64,000 nt of DNA from the NCBI GenBank assembly GCA_006176705.1, contig QRFJ01000388.1, forward strand, positions 496,001-560,000. Direction: 5' to 3'. Source of the stretch: Cocos nucifera (Eukaryota > Streptophyta > Magnoliopsida > Arecales > Arecaceae). The notes beneath the pieces were generated by a model. The model worked only from the letters and a program-made list of their open reading frames with translations. It had not been told where the DNA came from and ran no database searches. Each line of letters starts with the position of its first letter. Positions within the stretch are counted from its first letter, which is position 1. Made by a program: the position numbers and the translations under genes. Positions 49,053 to 61,891 of the stretch are shown here, in pieces.

Positions 49053-52000
49053 CGCGGGGCACGCTAGGGCTAGGGTCCCGATCGGGGATCGGCGAGCTCC
49101 CGGAAGCAACGAGGAGAGAGCGAGAAAAAGAAGCGAAGTAGGAGAGAGGAGATGGCGGCGGCAGTGAGGTGGGGAATTAGGGGATACTCCGGAGGGTTTA
49201 GCGAAATTATATTCAGCAATGTATGATCCGATGTGGAGGGCGAGGGGGAGGGGCGTTAGGTCTCCCTCTCTCTCTGGGTTCCTTCTTTGCTTTTGAGAGC
49301 CGGAAGAGGAACTGCGGCACGGAGAGTTAGTTTTTTTTTTATATATATATATATATTTATTTTTTTAATTTATGGTGGGAGGAATTGCCCCCGCCCTGCC
49401 CTCGGTATTGCCTTTCCACTTTTGACTCTGACCAGCTCTCCCTATCTGCCTCAACCTCTGTTCGGTAAGTTGTGCACAGGTCTGCCGTGTCGCCTGATTA
49501 ATCTGTGCACAGGTTTGTCGTGTTACTTGCTTTGGTCTAACACCAAGAATAAGTGCATTCTCACCTAAGCAATTCTATCTTCCATTGATGTGGCTTTATG
49601 TGGTTAGAATATGACCATTTTGGAAAAAAACAACAGAATGTTAGGAAGGAGGAAAATGAATTTATTGAGCTTGATTCATGAGCGTGGGCATGTTTTGCTT
49701 TATCATGAAATTGATGTGAATTATGTTTTTCTATTTATTTTGTCTTAGAGGAGGTTCTTGAAGGATTGATGTGCTTTGTTTCGATCCCATTTCTATTATT
49801 TTCTACATGTTAATATATGAGACATTAAATTAATTGACAAATTAGTCATGTTACACTTCATGATAACAAGTTTAATGGTTGGCTAAAAGTTTTAGAGGCA
49901 TAACGCCCCTTACTAGAAGTTCATTTGTAAATTCGTAGATTAGGAATTTTGTTCCATATGGTATAGAACTTTACTTCGAGACAAAGGACATGCAAGTTTG
50001 GCAAATTTGTTCTCACATTATTTTCTACATTGCTATTTGTAAACTTGCCTGGGATGAGAAAGTTCTTTGACTTGAGCTTCATGTAATTTTTTGGTAAAAG
50101 AGAGTCTTAAGCTACTTTCCATGATATTGTCTATCTTGCTTTGGTAGTAATTGGGTTCGGAAGAGCAAAGACCATTAACTAGTAACTAATGTATTAGAAG
50201 TTAATTATAGTTTATTCAAATGATAGTTAAACCCAAAACTATATTTTTAAGATAATAAACTTTCAAGTTGGCTAAAAGTTTCTTATACCTGATGTATGTT
50301 ATGTGAAATCCTTTAGAGGTGTTTTAAAATATGTATCATATGTGCCATGATTGCCCCTATTCCAAGCACACAGAAAGGGTTTGAGAATTTGACAAATTTA
50401 TTTTTATTCAATATTGTTAAGATGAAATTGTAGGATACTATGAAGTTTCTCGACCTTACCTTGAAATTCTTCTTCTCTCCTGAAATCATCTTAAGGTAGT
50501 TTGGTGAAATCCATCCGTCATCAACTAAACTTGCAAGGAGTTGCTAAAGTTTCTTTGGTGATAGTTAATTTGATAACTTTAATTTATGATGTGATGAGTT
50601 TGGTAGCTAGTTCCTTCAAGTCCTTCATCGGTGTCAAACATTTTTAAAATATCTGCTTCATCCGTCAATGCAACTTCTTTGCAAGGTATAGTAAAGATCT
50701 GAGTTACCAAAAAGAAGAAAAAGTTAAAGATTTGAGAGCTTGAGAACAAAATTCACAGGCAACTAAACAACCCTTCAAGGTTTTTTATCAACATATAGAT
50801 CTTCCCTTATTTCTGTTCTCGAGAAAGAGTGGCTCTCGAGTTGCATTAGAATAGGCATAGGCAAAGTATTAGAATGAATTTATAATAACTTAAGTTTTGC
50901 TACTTTCCATTAAACTTGTTTTGATAAAACTAAGACATAAAATCCTTAGACAAAATGGTGATTTAAGCTTATGTCTTACTAAAAATCACATACAGCCAAA
51001 GGAAAGTGGGTTATTGTGATATACACTTTATATATTAGCAGTTCTGAATATTTAAAGCCTTCAGAAGATCTTTGTTTTGGAAATATGGTGGATGCGCCAA
51101 CCGCTTATGCCTTCAGAAGATCGATTGACTCGCGCCTTCAAACAATTCCCACTATGTTTGATCATCAAAGAAAGTAAGTAGGGCAAAATTGGATTTCTTC
51201 TAGGGATGAAAATAGTATGAATATTATCCATCTGATTTATTTTCGTATCCAAATTAATTCAGATATAAATAAAAATTTGAGGATCCGACTAATATCCGTA
51301 TTCGTATCCATATCCATAAAAAAAAATAGATATGAATATGGATAGACAACTATCCGATCCATATCCGAATATCAGAATCTATATATAATTCTATATAATT
51401 TTATATAATATTTATTAATTTTTTTAAAAAATATATAATTATATAAACATATGATTAACTTGATTTATCATTTATTTAGTAATATCTTTAATTCAGTAGT
51501 CATAAAATTTAATTATCTAAATTATATTCATAATTATATCCATACTTTTAGTATCCGAATTATATCCATATCCGTTTAAAATAAATATGGATATAAATTT
51601 TTACATTCGAATAATATCCATATCCATATCTATATTCATCAGGTAAAATAAATATGAATATAAATATGCTAGTATCCGATCGATTTCAGCTTTTTTTTTT
51701 TCCCATAAAAGTTATGCAAAGACCAGAGGAATCTTTAAAAGACATAGGACCATAGGCAGATCACTGCATTAAATATAAGAAAAAGGTGAAGCAGGTTTGC
51801 CACAACCTTCTTACTGATGGCAACCCTTCCAAGAGAGATAGCATGGATGGTATAAGTTCAATGTTTGCATATCAAACCAACGAAGTGTACCAATAATAAC
51901 TAAACATACCTGCATAAGTGTCATTTAAAATCCTCCAATCATTATCAACCAATGAAATATCATTTCCTCTTGCTTATCCCTCCTTTCTGTATTGCTTCCA

Positions 52001-52565
52001 TGCAAGATACTAATTATTCCTGTATTGCCTCCGGTCATTTTAGGCAGTTTATTTCAAACATATAACACCAATATCCTCATATGACAAATTACTCTCTCTT
52101 TATTATAAATTCTTATCATAAAAAGGGAAAAAACTGCCTTTGCTTGCCCAAATTTCTGATAGAATATTAATGATTGGTGTAATGGTTGTTATTTGTCGTG
52201 ATAATGAAAAGAATGGATCATAACAAATAAAAACATTGTTTTCATAAATTATTGTTCCCATACTACAGGAAAAACTACATTATTAGCTGGCAGTAAAATT
52301 GATTTTAAAATTATTAGTTGATTCTGATGAATAGTAGAATATTAAACAAAGCATGTTAAATAACTGCTGTTATAATGAAATAGTGGCTAGATCATATAAC
52401 CATTTTTTTAATTCCCATTATTAATATATACAACATAAGAGAATGTATCCAAAACCATCTCAAGAAGGTCATACCATTTTAATAATCATAACTCCAGATT
52501 TCCTCTATTTGTGAGATACCAAAATGTTGCTCTTGCAAGTAGGTAACTTATCGGAATAAGGCAGC
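49053..52565. other. LARP1 promoter side and intergenic DNA, no gene seen
   Basis: 49053-49320 is the GC-rich leader/promoter side of LARP1 with GA/CT tracts and, on the minus strand, CTAAACCCTCC near 49190-49202, a telo-box-like word. A TA tract lies at about 49340-49357. 49560-51200 is AT-rich and featureless. 51210-51690 is a degenerate stretch full of 'atccatatccg' and 'atccgaatat' words in both orientations, a dispersed plant repeat type I cannot name. Confidence 0.5.
49190..49202 (-). promoter_or_regulatory. Telo-box-like motif upstream of LARP1
   Basis: The minus strand reads CGCTAAACCCTCC about 140 bases upstream of the predicted start. AAACCCT telo-boxes are frequent in promoters of plant translation-apparatus genes. 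A single short match is weak evidence. Confidence 0.3.
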
Positions 52566-52569
52566 TACA

Positions 52570-53163
52570 TATAAAATAATTTAATAATTTTTAAAAATTA
52601 TTTATTTAAAAAAATAATTTTTGCTATATTTATCTAAAAAAATTAATTCAAAAAATAATACTAGAAAAAAAATTTTATGTTTAGTTAGAGATAATTTTAT
52701 ATAAAAATATGGTTAAATTTATAAAATATCTATCAACATAAAATATTTTTTTAATACTAAGATATCATTATCATTTTTAATTAATTTTTACATAATTACT
52801 ATAATCATATAGCTCTTTGTATAATGACATCTGCATTTTAATTCTTTTAGCAAATACTTTAAATGGATTTGAAAAAATATTAAAATAAATTTAATGATTA
52901 TATATATTTTATTTTTTTAAATTTTATCTACTTCTATATTTTTATTATCATTAACATCTCTTTCATTGTATATTTATGTCAAATATAAATTATTATTATT
53001 TAAAAATTTATTAAATATTATTTTTTTATAATATTTATTTTATTTTATTAAAAAATAAATATAAAATTTGATAATTATTTTATTATTTTTTTATCTTTCA
53101 TATCATAATCTAATATGAAATTTATATTTTCATATTAGATTAATGCCAATCTAATAGATCCCA
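52570..53163. mobile_element. Decayed second copy of the PIF/Harbinger-like MITE
   Basis: It aligns by eye with 36606-37203 through its length: 'aaaatatttttttaatactaa', 'ctttaattaatttttayat', 'actataatca', 'tttgyataat' and 'ttaatgattatatat' recur in the same order. The GTTTGGTTGG ends have decayed to TGTTTAGTTAG-like and AATCTAATAGATC-like sequence. It is therefore much older than the copy in the LARP1 intron. Confidence 0.6.
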
Positions 53164-53249
53164 GGTAAACTAGTATAGGAGATAGACTGGAACTCTCTCT
53201 CCATAAAGAGATAAAGATTTTTTATAAAATAAATAAATAAAGATTGAGG

Positions 53250-53607
53250 CTACGTCGTTCAATGCATTCACAGCCGGAGGATCCGTGCACTCATTGTGCT
53301 TTGGCTTCCAATAAATGACTATTTATAGGAATCCGGAGCTTTTCAAACGGTATGGGATTTCGAAGACCTTGCAGTCGCTGGCTCTAGCGTGGGATGAAAC
53401 ACATGTCACCACTGGGAGCCCATGGGAGCTGTTCGCTGTGAGGGCCAGGACAGCGACACCCCGCGGTGGGACGGTGGCATGGATGCGAGGGTGCAAGGGC
53501 ACAGACCCCACCCACAAGTTCTGCCACGCGGCGTGTCCCACACAACTCGGTCGGGACGCGGGGGGCGACGGCGACTCCGGCTTTCGCCTGCAAATCGGCA
53601 AGCGGCC
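53250..53607. other. GC-rich patch abutting a Mutator-like element
   Basis: The patch is sharply richer in G+C than its surroundings and has open frames on both strands (for example 53315-53620 plus and 53323-53601 minus), none recognised. It lies outside the left end of the element at 53608. It may be a fragment of a gene or a CpG-rich remnant; I cannot say which. Confidence 0.4.
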
Positions 53608-56008
53608 GGATTTTTTTTAAAAAAAACATTATTATTTAAATAATTAATTTTAAAACTATTATATTTTTAAATTTATTTTTAAAATTATTTAATTATGATG
53701 ATATAGCAAAATCTTAAGTTGAACGTGTGATTTTGAATTTGAAATCGCATATTGAACATCCTATTTAAAACTGAGATGGCATCCCATAGCAAGAATAAAA
53801 TAAATAAAAAAAATTATATGCGGAAGATGCGATTTCAAATCGCATGCGAAAGGTATGATTTTAGATGAAATCTCATCTTCAACATAACAATTTTTTGTAT
53901 TTGTTTCTTCTCTCGTGCATCACATGGCTCGATCTTTTTTTTCCTATTTTGCCCTATTAAGGAGCATGGACGAAGGGGCACGGGTGATCGCTGGTACTCG
54001 CATAAAGTCATGAGCGCTTAGGTTCGTTAAGACAGGGAGAGAGAAGGAGAGGAGACAACGGCAGCATGGGGTGCGAGAGGCACCCAAGGCCAAGGAGGGA
54101 AGGAGAGATGGTAGCAGCATGTGGCCGCAGAGGGTATAATGGGTGATCGTGCGGGGTGCGGGAGGCACCCGGGGTCGGGGGGAAAGGAGAGGAGGGTTGA
54201 TGGCACTGAAGCTGGGGAATTAGGATTCGTTGGGGTCGAGGGAGGAGATTTGATGGTTGCGCAGAGCCAAGTGTGCAAGAACGATAGGTGCGGCACGATA
54301 CGGTGGAACGGGATGGTGCAGATCGTCGAAGGTGGTCGCAGTCGAGGCATGTGGGGGGGTTTGCTATGAGAGGAAGAAAAGAGAAGGAGAAAAAAACAAA
54401 AAAAAAATTTTTTTTTTAACTTTTTTATTATTAATAATAATTTAAATAATAAAATATTATTATTTTTGATTAATAATAAAATATTATCGTTTGATTAATA
54501 ATAAAATATTATTTTATTGTTTGGAGGAGCGAAGGAAAAAAGAAAAGAAAAAAAATATTTGGAAAGGAGGAAAAAGAAAGAAAAGAAAAAAGAATATTTT
54601 TATTATTAATTTAAAAATAATATTTATATAATAATACATTCTTTTAAAAAATATTTTTTAAAATTAATAATAAAATATTATTTTTTTTAAAAAAATATTA
54701 TTTTCAAATAATATGTAAGCGAAGAATGATAATGTGTAAGTGAAAAATTCGTGGGCTTTTTCAGTCTCTCTTGATTGGAGGGATGGTGGCGGGGGCACCA
54801 TAGACGAGCAAGGAGGCGGATGGTGGAGCCGAGTGAGGGAACGCTAACAGTTGGCATGAGTGTAGACGGAGGATGGAGGGGGTGTGGGCGGAGGATAGAA
54901 AGGCATGGGTTCACCAAGATCGAAAAAGATAAAAAAAATATTATTTTATTAATAATAATAACTTAAATAATAATTTATTAATATTTTATTAATAATAATA
55001 ATTTTAAAATAATATATTATTATTTTTTTAAAAAAATATTTTTTTAAAAAATAATATGTTATTATTAAGTAGTATTTTTAAATTAATAATATAAATAATA
55101 TTTTTTCTTTTCCCTCCCTAAATATTTTATTTTTTTATTTTTTCCTTCCCTTTCCCAAATAATAAAATAATATTTTATTATTAATCAAACAATAATATTT
55201 TATTATTAATAAAAATAATAAAATTTTATTATGAATAAAATAATAAAATTTTATTATTTAAATTATTATTAATAATAAAAATAATATATATTTTTTTTCT
55301 AATTTTTTTTTTATTTTTTCTCCTTTCTTTTTCTTTCTCCTGCAGCCCCACCAACCCCTTCCCCCCTCCTCTCTCTTGATGATTTGCGATCATCTCGTGA
55401 GGCCCAAATCGCGGCCCCGTCCTACTACACCCGACTCTGCACGACCATCAAATCCCCTCCCTTCCCCTTTCTGGCCTTAGTGAACCTAAGTCTCCCAGCT
55501 CCGACACCACCAACCTTCTTCCTTTCAAGGTTCTAGCACCACCAATCCCTCTCCCCTCCCCTCTCTGGCCCAGGCACCTCCTGCACCTCGCGTTACCATC
55601 GTCTTCTCCCCTTTCCTCCCTCGATCCTGGCAAAGCCGAGCCTCCACGGCTTTGTGCGAGCACCGGCGATAGCTCGCATCCCTCCATCCATGCTCCTCAA
55701 TAAAGTGGAGTAGGGAAAAAAAAGACTGGCCATACGATGCACGATGCACGAGAGAAAAAAAAAAAGAAATCAAAATCACATTTTCCATATGTGATTTTAT
55801 TGTTATTTTATTCTAACTATGGGATATTATCCCAGTTTCAAATCACATAATGGACATGCAATTTGAAGTCCAAAATCATATATTCAATATGCAATTTCGT
55901 TATGTCATTGCCACATCATCACAACTAGAATAATTTTGAAAATAAATTTTAAAAAATAATATTTTTTAATTAATTATTTAAATAATAATATTTTTTTAAA
56001 AAAAATCT
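53608..56008. mobile_element. Mutator-like element with ~230-bp inverted ends
   Basis: The terminal regions 53608-53840 and about 55780-56008 are reverse complements with mismatches, both starting (G/A)GATTTTTTTT and carrying 'attattatttaaataatta' and 'atcccatag' segments. The flanks CAAGCGGCC (53599-53607) and CAAGTAGCC (56009-56017) are a 9-bp duplication with two mismatches. The interior has a G-rich block (53950-54360), AT-rich blocks and a C-rich block (55320-55690). I see no transposase; its long frames look compositional. Confidence 0.75.
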
Positions 56009-56017
56009 CAAGTAGCC

Positions 56018-58774
56018 AGTTTTCTTTCATGATTGTAGATAAATTTTTTAAAATAAATTTATATAAATATCCCTCAGGCTATGGCCAATTTTAAAGATAA
56101 TTTTAAATAAATCTTTTAAATTTGCAAACTGACCATTCATCTCGACGACAATCACATAATAATATAAAATTATATATGATGAAACTATCCTTTATATTAT
56201 AAAATGATCATCAATAATATATTAGTGCCGAGACTCATCTTCCTTCGTGCAAATCCACCATTCGATCATCCATTGCACTTATCTCAAAATATTCCAAATT
56301 TCTTTGTTTATCCATCTACATAGATCTAAAAATAACCAATACATGATTAGGACCATCTATCTACCTGCACAAATCTCAAAATGATAGTAGATGACCTATA
56401 TTATTTTTTTAATTACACAAATCTCAAAACGACCTCATAGATAATTCAGATTATTCATCCTTCTTTATGGATCTCAAAATGCTTAGCGGATGATCAAGAT
56501 TATTCATCCATTTGCACCAATCTTAAAGCCTAAATTATTGATTCATCTTCACATATCTAAAAGCCAGGTGACTATCATATTAAAATTTTTAATTATTATA
56601 TCAAATATCCTAATATTATAATATTGGGATTTTTAAGGTGGCTTTTAGCCATTTACAAGCTTTGCATCTCGTGATTTGTGCAATTTAAGCATTCATGGAA
56701 GGGGAGTTCTTTGTTCTGCTTCGAAGTAGGAACAAGTGACATTGGGTGCCACGGCCCTTCAACAAGTGGATGAGAACAGTGGCACAGATGTGCCACCACC
56801 ACAGTCGTCGACCTCTTTGTCTGCGACCACCGAGATCGTGCCTGTGTTCATCTCTCGCTACCTCCTCAAAGGCTTCCTTGCAATCCAACTGCCCGACATC
56901 AACACCAACAATACTCCTCAACAATATATATTATGGGATTTTTTTTAGTTGAGATGTATTTTTTAATTATCCAAAGAATTAGCAGAGAGATCTATGATAG
57001 GATTAAAGAGTCGACGATCAAATATTGATGAACCTCTGTTTTGCATCGAAAAGAGAAAGGCATGAAAAGGATGAAGAAGATGGGGCAGGTCCTCTGCCGT
57101 GCAAATTTTGCACCGCAATATGCCGTACATTAAGTGATTGGATCTGTTGTGAATCCAATGGTTCACATAAAAATTTTCTTTTAAAAATTTTTAGTGATCC
57201 TTATTAAAATAAATATAGTAATTCTCCTCTTCTCCTCCCCAATTAAAACAAATTTAATCACCGTTCTTCTCATACTTTACCTCTCCTCTCCAAAGGATCC
57301 GACCATCCTCCAAGTGCTTCTTCTCTTTTGACACGATCAACGTTGGGAGTGAGAGAACATGGAATGGCTTCTGAGATATAAGTTTTGCACTACAGAGGAT
57401 CGCATTTAAATAAAATAAAATAAAACAACATCCAATTCTTTTTTTGACCGAATTTTAACACATGTTTCTTTGATCATTAATATTTAATTTTTAATACTGC
57501 ATACAATCATATAATTATATTGTTCCTACACAAGATCGTGGTACCCCTTTGTGCATATTTACATTTGTGTGTGCATGTGTATGGCCGTTAGGGATTGAAA
57601 ATTAAAGAAATTTTGAAATTTAGATCAGATGTTTAAGTTCTAGTCAACGTGGATTAAAAGTTATATTTTTTTTAAATTTTGTTGAATCATATCTTTTCTT
57701 TCCATTGCCATATTGAACAATCAAACCATATATACTAGAGTTTCTTTAATTTCAAAATTTATTACTATTTGCCTTCTATTAAAACTACGCTATTCTTACT
57801 GCCAGATACGTTATTCCAACCATCCAAACTGCATCATCCTTGTTGTACAAAATTGTATGAATCCAATAGCATCAAGAAGACATAGCATGCAATTTATTAA
57901 TTTAGGCGTGTTCATTAGGTTGTGACCAAATCTCACCCAAACAACTTCGGAAGAAATAAATTAAGATTCCAAAAATAAAACATTATTTAGTTGACTAGTT
58001 CATTCAAATATCTGCAGACGTTTCCATCACCATTCCCTTTGTATTAATGTGAAAGGAACAAAACATACCATAGGGATCTTATGCCGCATATTGCATTAAT
58101 TGAGATAGCTACACATGTTTACCCAGAAAAAAAAAAATCCTATCATTTTGTTGCATTGAAATAATGTGTGCGTTTTAAAATCTATATAATTAACCATATT
58201 CTCGCCCAAAAGATTCTTTGTCAAACGACAACAATCACCTGATTTTGATAAAACCAAAGAAGATGAAAAACTAAGATCATCAAATTAAAGAGCATCTGAG
58301 AGAGTATCTCGGTATACGTGAGCTCCATATTTCCTTCTAGCTCCTCTTCACAACAACATCCTATATTTCTATTACACATATCTAATGTTGAACTCGACCT
58401 TGGGATTTCTCCACTCCAACGAGTTTTGGTATCAAAGAGCCATTTCTGCACTCCACCAATCCCTGTCACGGGTAAACTCCTGAACGGTGTATAACCATTA
58501 GATTTTAGACCAAACCAAGCCCATCTTAATTACTAACCGACAAGTCTATGGGGTCCATTATTTTCAGCTTCTCATTTTAGATGCTTTCTGGATGTCAGTT
58601 GGGTTGCCCAAATAGCCACAAAGGGTCCAAGACAGAAAATGGTTAGATCCATGACGCCTTCCGACACGGTACGTCCATCCAAACCTCTCATATTTAATTC
58701 CTTTTCTTTTCACACGATATGTTGTTTGATAACCAGAGCGGACGGCTGAGCTGCAATTCTCTCCCTTAAGTGGT

Positions 58775-58834
<60 letters not shown>

Positions 58835-59239
58835 AGGTTAGAATAGGATTGATTGGATTTGCATTAATTAAATTTGATGAGATTAAATTTTTATGATAAA
58901 GATTCTGCATCAATAATTCAAACCGTTAAATATGATTTACTATCCAAAACTTATTTACATATATAAAATTATATGATTTCAAGACTCCTAATCTATATAT
59001 TAATTAATTAAAAATTAAATATTTTAAATAAAATAAAATTAAATATTTTTTATCACTTGATGCATAGGATAGGAATTTTAAATTATATGATTTTTTTATT
59101 TGTAAATAGTTTTGAGATAGTATATCACATCCAATGACTAGAATCATCGATGTAGGATCATTATTGTCTCATTTTGATCTGACTGAATCTGAGTCCAAAT
59201 CCTTTTGATCCAATCCAATTTACTCCTATACATATATAC
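56018..59239. other. No supported gene
   Basis: AT-rich DNA. 56690-56950 has overlapping 68-79 codon frames on both strands and 57000-57210 has another, none recognised. A long (AT)n microsatellite occupies 58777-58829. 58840-59230 is AT-rich without structure. Confidence 0.5.
58777..58829. repeat. (AT)n microsatellite
   Basis: An uninterrupted AT dinucleotide run of about 53 bases. Confidence 0.95.
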
Positions 59240-60340
59240 ATTATTGGGGATGAATCCTGCTCCCGCTGAAATTCAGTTTGACGTTTAGTCTAATGCAATC
59301 GATAATCATGAAAGAGCTTCAATCGAGAATTCTCTCTCTAGTGGCCAAATTCCAGCCGATCTCCTCCAACAGTCGAACTCATTCAGTAGCCAAACTCTTT
59401 CAGTCGAATTTCTTCATCAGCCGAACTCCTCCCAAATTTTTTCTTCATTTGGATTCCTCCAGGAGCCGAGCTCCTTCTGGATTTCTTCTTCAGTCTAGTT
59501 TCTCCAAGAGCCGAACTCCTTCTGGACTTCTCCTTTAGTCAGATTCCTACAGGAGCCGAACTCCTCTCAGATTTCTCTTTCAGTCGAATTTCTACATGAG
59601 CCGAACTTCTTTTGGACCTCTCCTTCAGTCGGATTTCTTTAGAAGCCAAACTTCTTTCGGATTTCTCCTTCAGTCGGATTTCTATAGGAGCCGAACTCCT
59701 TTCGAACTTCTCCTTCAGTCGAATTCCTACAGGAGCCGAACTCCTTCCGAATCTCTCCTTCAGACAGATGCCTCTAGGAGCCAAACTTCTCCCAGACTTT
59801 ACCCTCAGTCAGACTCCTCCAGGAGCCAAACTCCTTCCGAATTTTTCCTTCAGTCAAATGCCTCTAGGAGCCAAACTCTTTCCAGATTTCTCCTTCAGTC
59901 AACTTTCTTTTAGGAGTCCAAACTCTTTTGGAATTGATGTATGTCAAAGCTCTTCATCAACCAATGCATACTTTCTCCGAACTTCGACTATTAAATCTCA
60001 ACAAACGGCTACATCACGATAATGGATACCTCTCACATAACAAACTCCACGTGGCTCCGAGCGGTCCACTACCGGATGGTTACGGTCGTCACTATCAGTT
60101 TGCTACAGACTCCATCTATAAAAAGGAACCCTCTAGATATGTTTTCTATAAGCTCACTTCTTCTTTCCGAAACTCTATTGAATTCTTGCCTGAGCACTCC
60201 ATTTCTGTTGGTCAGAAGAGCTGACTTGATCATCAAAGGGTCTTGCCGGAGCCACCACCTTTATTTTATAGGTCACCGACGGTGACCTCTTCCTCCTCCA
60301 CTCCAGCTCGATCCGACGTCAACCAGATTCTGCACCAACA
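59240..60340 (+). mobile_element. 5' LTR of a Tat-lineage Ty3/gypsy retrotransposon (left end uncertain)
   Basis: The right end is fixed by TGCACCAACA at 60331-60340 followed within a few bases by TTGGCGCTAGAGGAAGGG, which resembles primer-binding sites of Tat/Retand-type elements. A TATA box (TCTATAAAAAGG) lies at 60114-60125. A 45-bp tandem repeat array fills 59418-59935. The left end is not defined; a TG near 59245 is only a candidate. Confidence 0.6.
59418..59935 (+). repeat. 45-bp minisatellite (about 11 units) in the gypsy LTR
   Basis: Each unit starts near GAGCCGAACTCCT and continues to CTTCAGTCGGATTTCT-like sequence before the next unit begins 45 bases on. Because 45 is a multiple of three, repeated 15-residue peptides appear in several frames on both strands (e.g. 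RSRTPS and KEKSERSS), which explains the long open frames here. Confidence 0.9.
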
Positions 60341-60362
60341 GAATTGGCGCTAGAGGAAGGGC
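60341..60362 (+). other. Candidate tRNA primer-binding site
   Basis: GAATTGGCGCTAGAGGAAGG lies immediately after the LTR end CCAACA. The TTGGCGC core is that of Tat/Athila-type gypsy elements. Confidence 0.6.
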
Positions 60363-60462
60363 TCTCTATTCCTGAGACTCTTGTTCTTAAAGGAGTGCTC
60401 AGTCAACCCTATGGATTTTCTTCGTTAAGATCTATCTCCATTCTCTTCCTCAATCCCGAGAA

Positions 60463-61891
60463 ATGCCTCCAAAGAGGGCGACTATCCGAAGATCTACCGC
60501 TTCTACCGTCAGATTTGGGCCAGATCTGTCTGTTCCTGCTCCATCATCGGTACTTAAACCTTCTCCTCCATCGATGGTCATGGTAGATCTAGAGCAGTTC
60601 AACCTGCTGATGCAGTGAATTCAGGGCCTCATCGAGATGGTGCAAGTCATGCGACAGCCTCCGACGATAATTCTGTCTGAAAACCCACCATCAGGATGTC
60701 AGAAATTGGTCCGAAGGAGGAGCACTTGGGCTAGCATACCCTCGCTACTAGAAAGGAGAAATAGAGAGCAGAGGATTCTTGCTCGGACCATAATTCTTCT
60801 TCAGAAGGGATCTTTCTCATCCATTATCGAAAGCCTTTCAAGATCTACAATCGAGATGACATCTTCGATCAAAAATTATGGAAGATGGACCGACGGATCG
60901 AGAAACTTCGCCACATTGCTCCGATTCACCATGACGACATCTGCACCGATCCCACTTTTTCTTTCCAAATTATGCAAGAGCTCGTTCCATCGAGCTTCAA
61001 GCTTTCCCAATTTGAAAGTTATGACGGAACCTCTGATCTGGTTGATCACTTGAAAGCCTTTCGGACCATGATGCTGCTCCATGGCGCACCAGATGCTATA
61101 TTATGTTGAGTTTTTCCATCTATCTTAAAGGAAGCAGCAAGAAATTGGTACTCGATGTTGAAGCTGAGTACGATCTTCTCTTTTGACCAGATGAGCCATT
61201 AGTTTATGGCTCATTTTGTTAGCAACCGACGTCCCCACCAAGGTTCGAATTTTTTGATGAATATCAAGTAGAAGGTGGGAGAATCCATCCGAACTTATGT
61301 CACCTGATTTAATGCGGCTGCATTGGAGGTCCGAAACCTGGATTAGTCAGTTGCGATGGCCACACTCAAGGATGGTCTTCAGAATAATGATTTGCTGTTC
61401 TTCCTGGAGAAAAAGTATCCTAAAGACTTTGCTGATCTGCTAGCTCGAGCTGAGGGATATGTCTGAGTAGAAGAAGCCTTCAAATTGAAGGATGAGAAAG
61501 CCACAGAAGAGTGGCATAGATCTGCTGCTAATGGAGGGTCGAATAAAGTTCGATCACGCTCACGAACCCCCTCCCGAGCGCAAGCGAGCCCGAACTCTCT
61601 CAAGCTCATCATCAAAGAAGCTTCGACAGAAGGGTGCAAAGAAGTTCTCCCTCCGAAAGATTTCACAACTACCCCTCCTTAATGCTTCTAAAGCTTAAGT
61701 TTTGATGAAAATCAAGAATTAGCTACTGAGATCAGAAAAATTACGATCTCCTTCAAACAAGCACAATCAAAGTAAGTACTGCCTCTACCATCGTGACCAT
61801 AGTCACGATATTGAAGAATGCATTCAGCTCCAAGACGAAATTAAGAAGCTCATTAGGAGAGGTCGGTTGGGTCGATTCCTCAGATGTCGGT
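60463..61891 (+). pseudogene. Broken gag gene of the Tat-lineage gypsy element
   Basis: The frame opens at ATG 60463 (MPPKRATIRRSTAS) after the primer-binding site. Stops follow quickly (for example after LLMQ near 60616) and several more later, and at least one frame change is needed. Clear gag features are QIMQELVPSSFKLSQFESYDGTSD (partial), DHLKAFRTMML and EAARNWY, the retrotransposon gag core, then a Ser/Arg-rich region and a YCLYHRDHSHDIEECIQL-like patch in another frame near 61775-61830, as usually found near the protease boundary. The reading is cut at 61891 by another element. This is a dead retrotransposon gene; pol is not in the window. Confidence 0.7.

Noticed and set aside
48580..49167. 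195-codon plus-strand frame and other long frames over LARP1 exon 1
   Set aside because: Shadows of the GC-rich minus-strand exon; the minus frame has conserved LARP1 motifs and splice sites.
59418..59935. CRISPR-like array
   Set aside because: Units are contiguous tandem repeats without unique spacers, in a plant retrotransposon LTR.
59278..60022. Repetitive frames of 81-136 codons on both strands
   Set aside because: Generated by the 45-bp LTR minisatellite.
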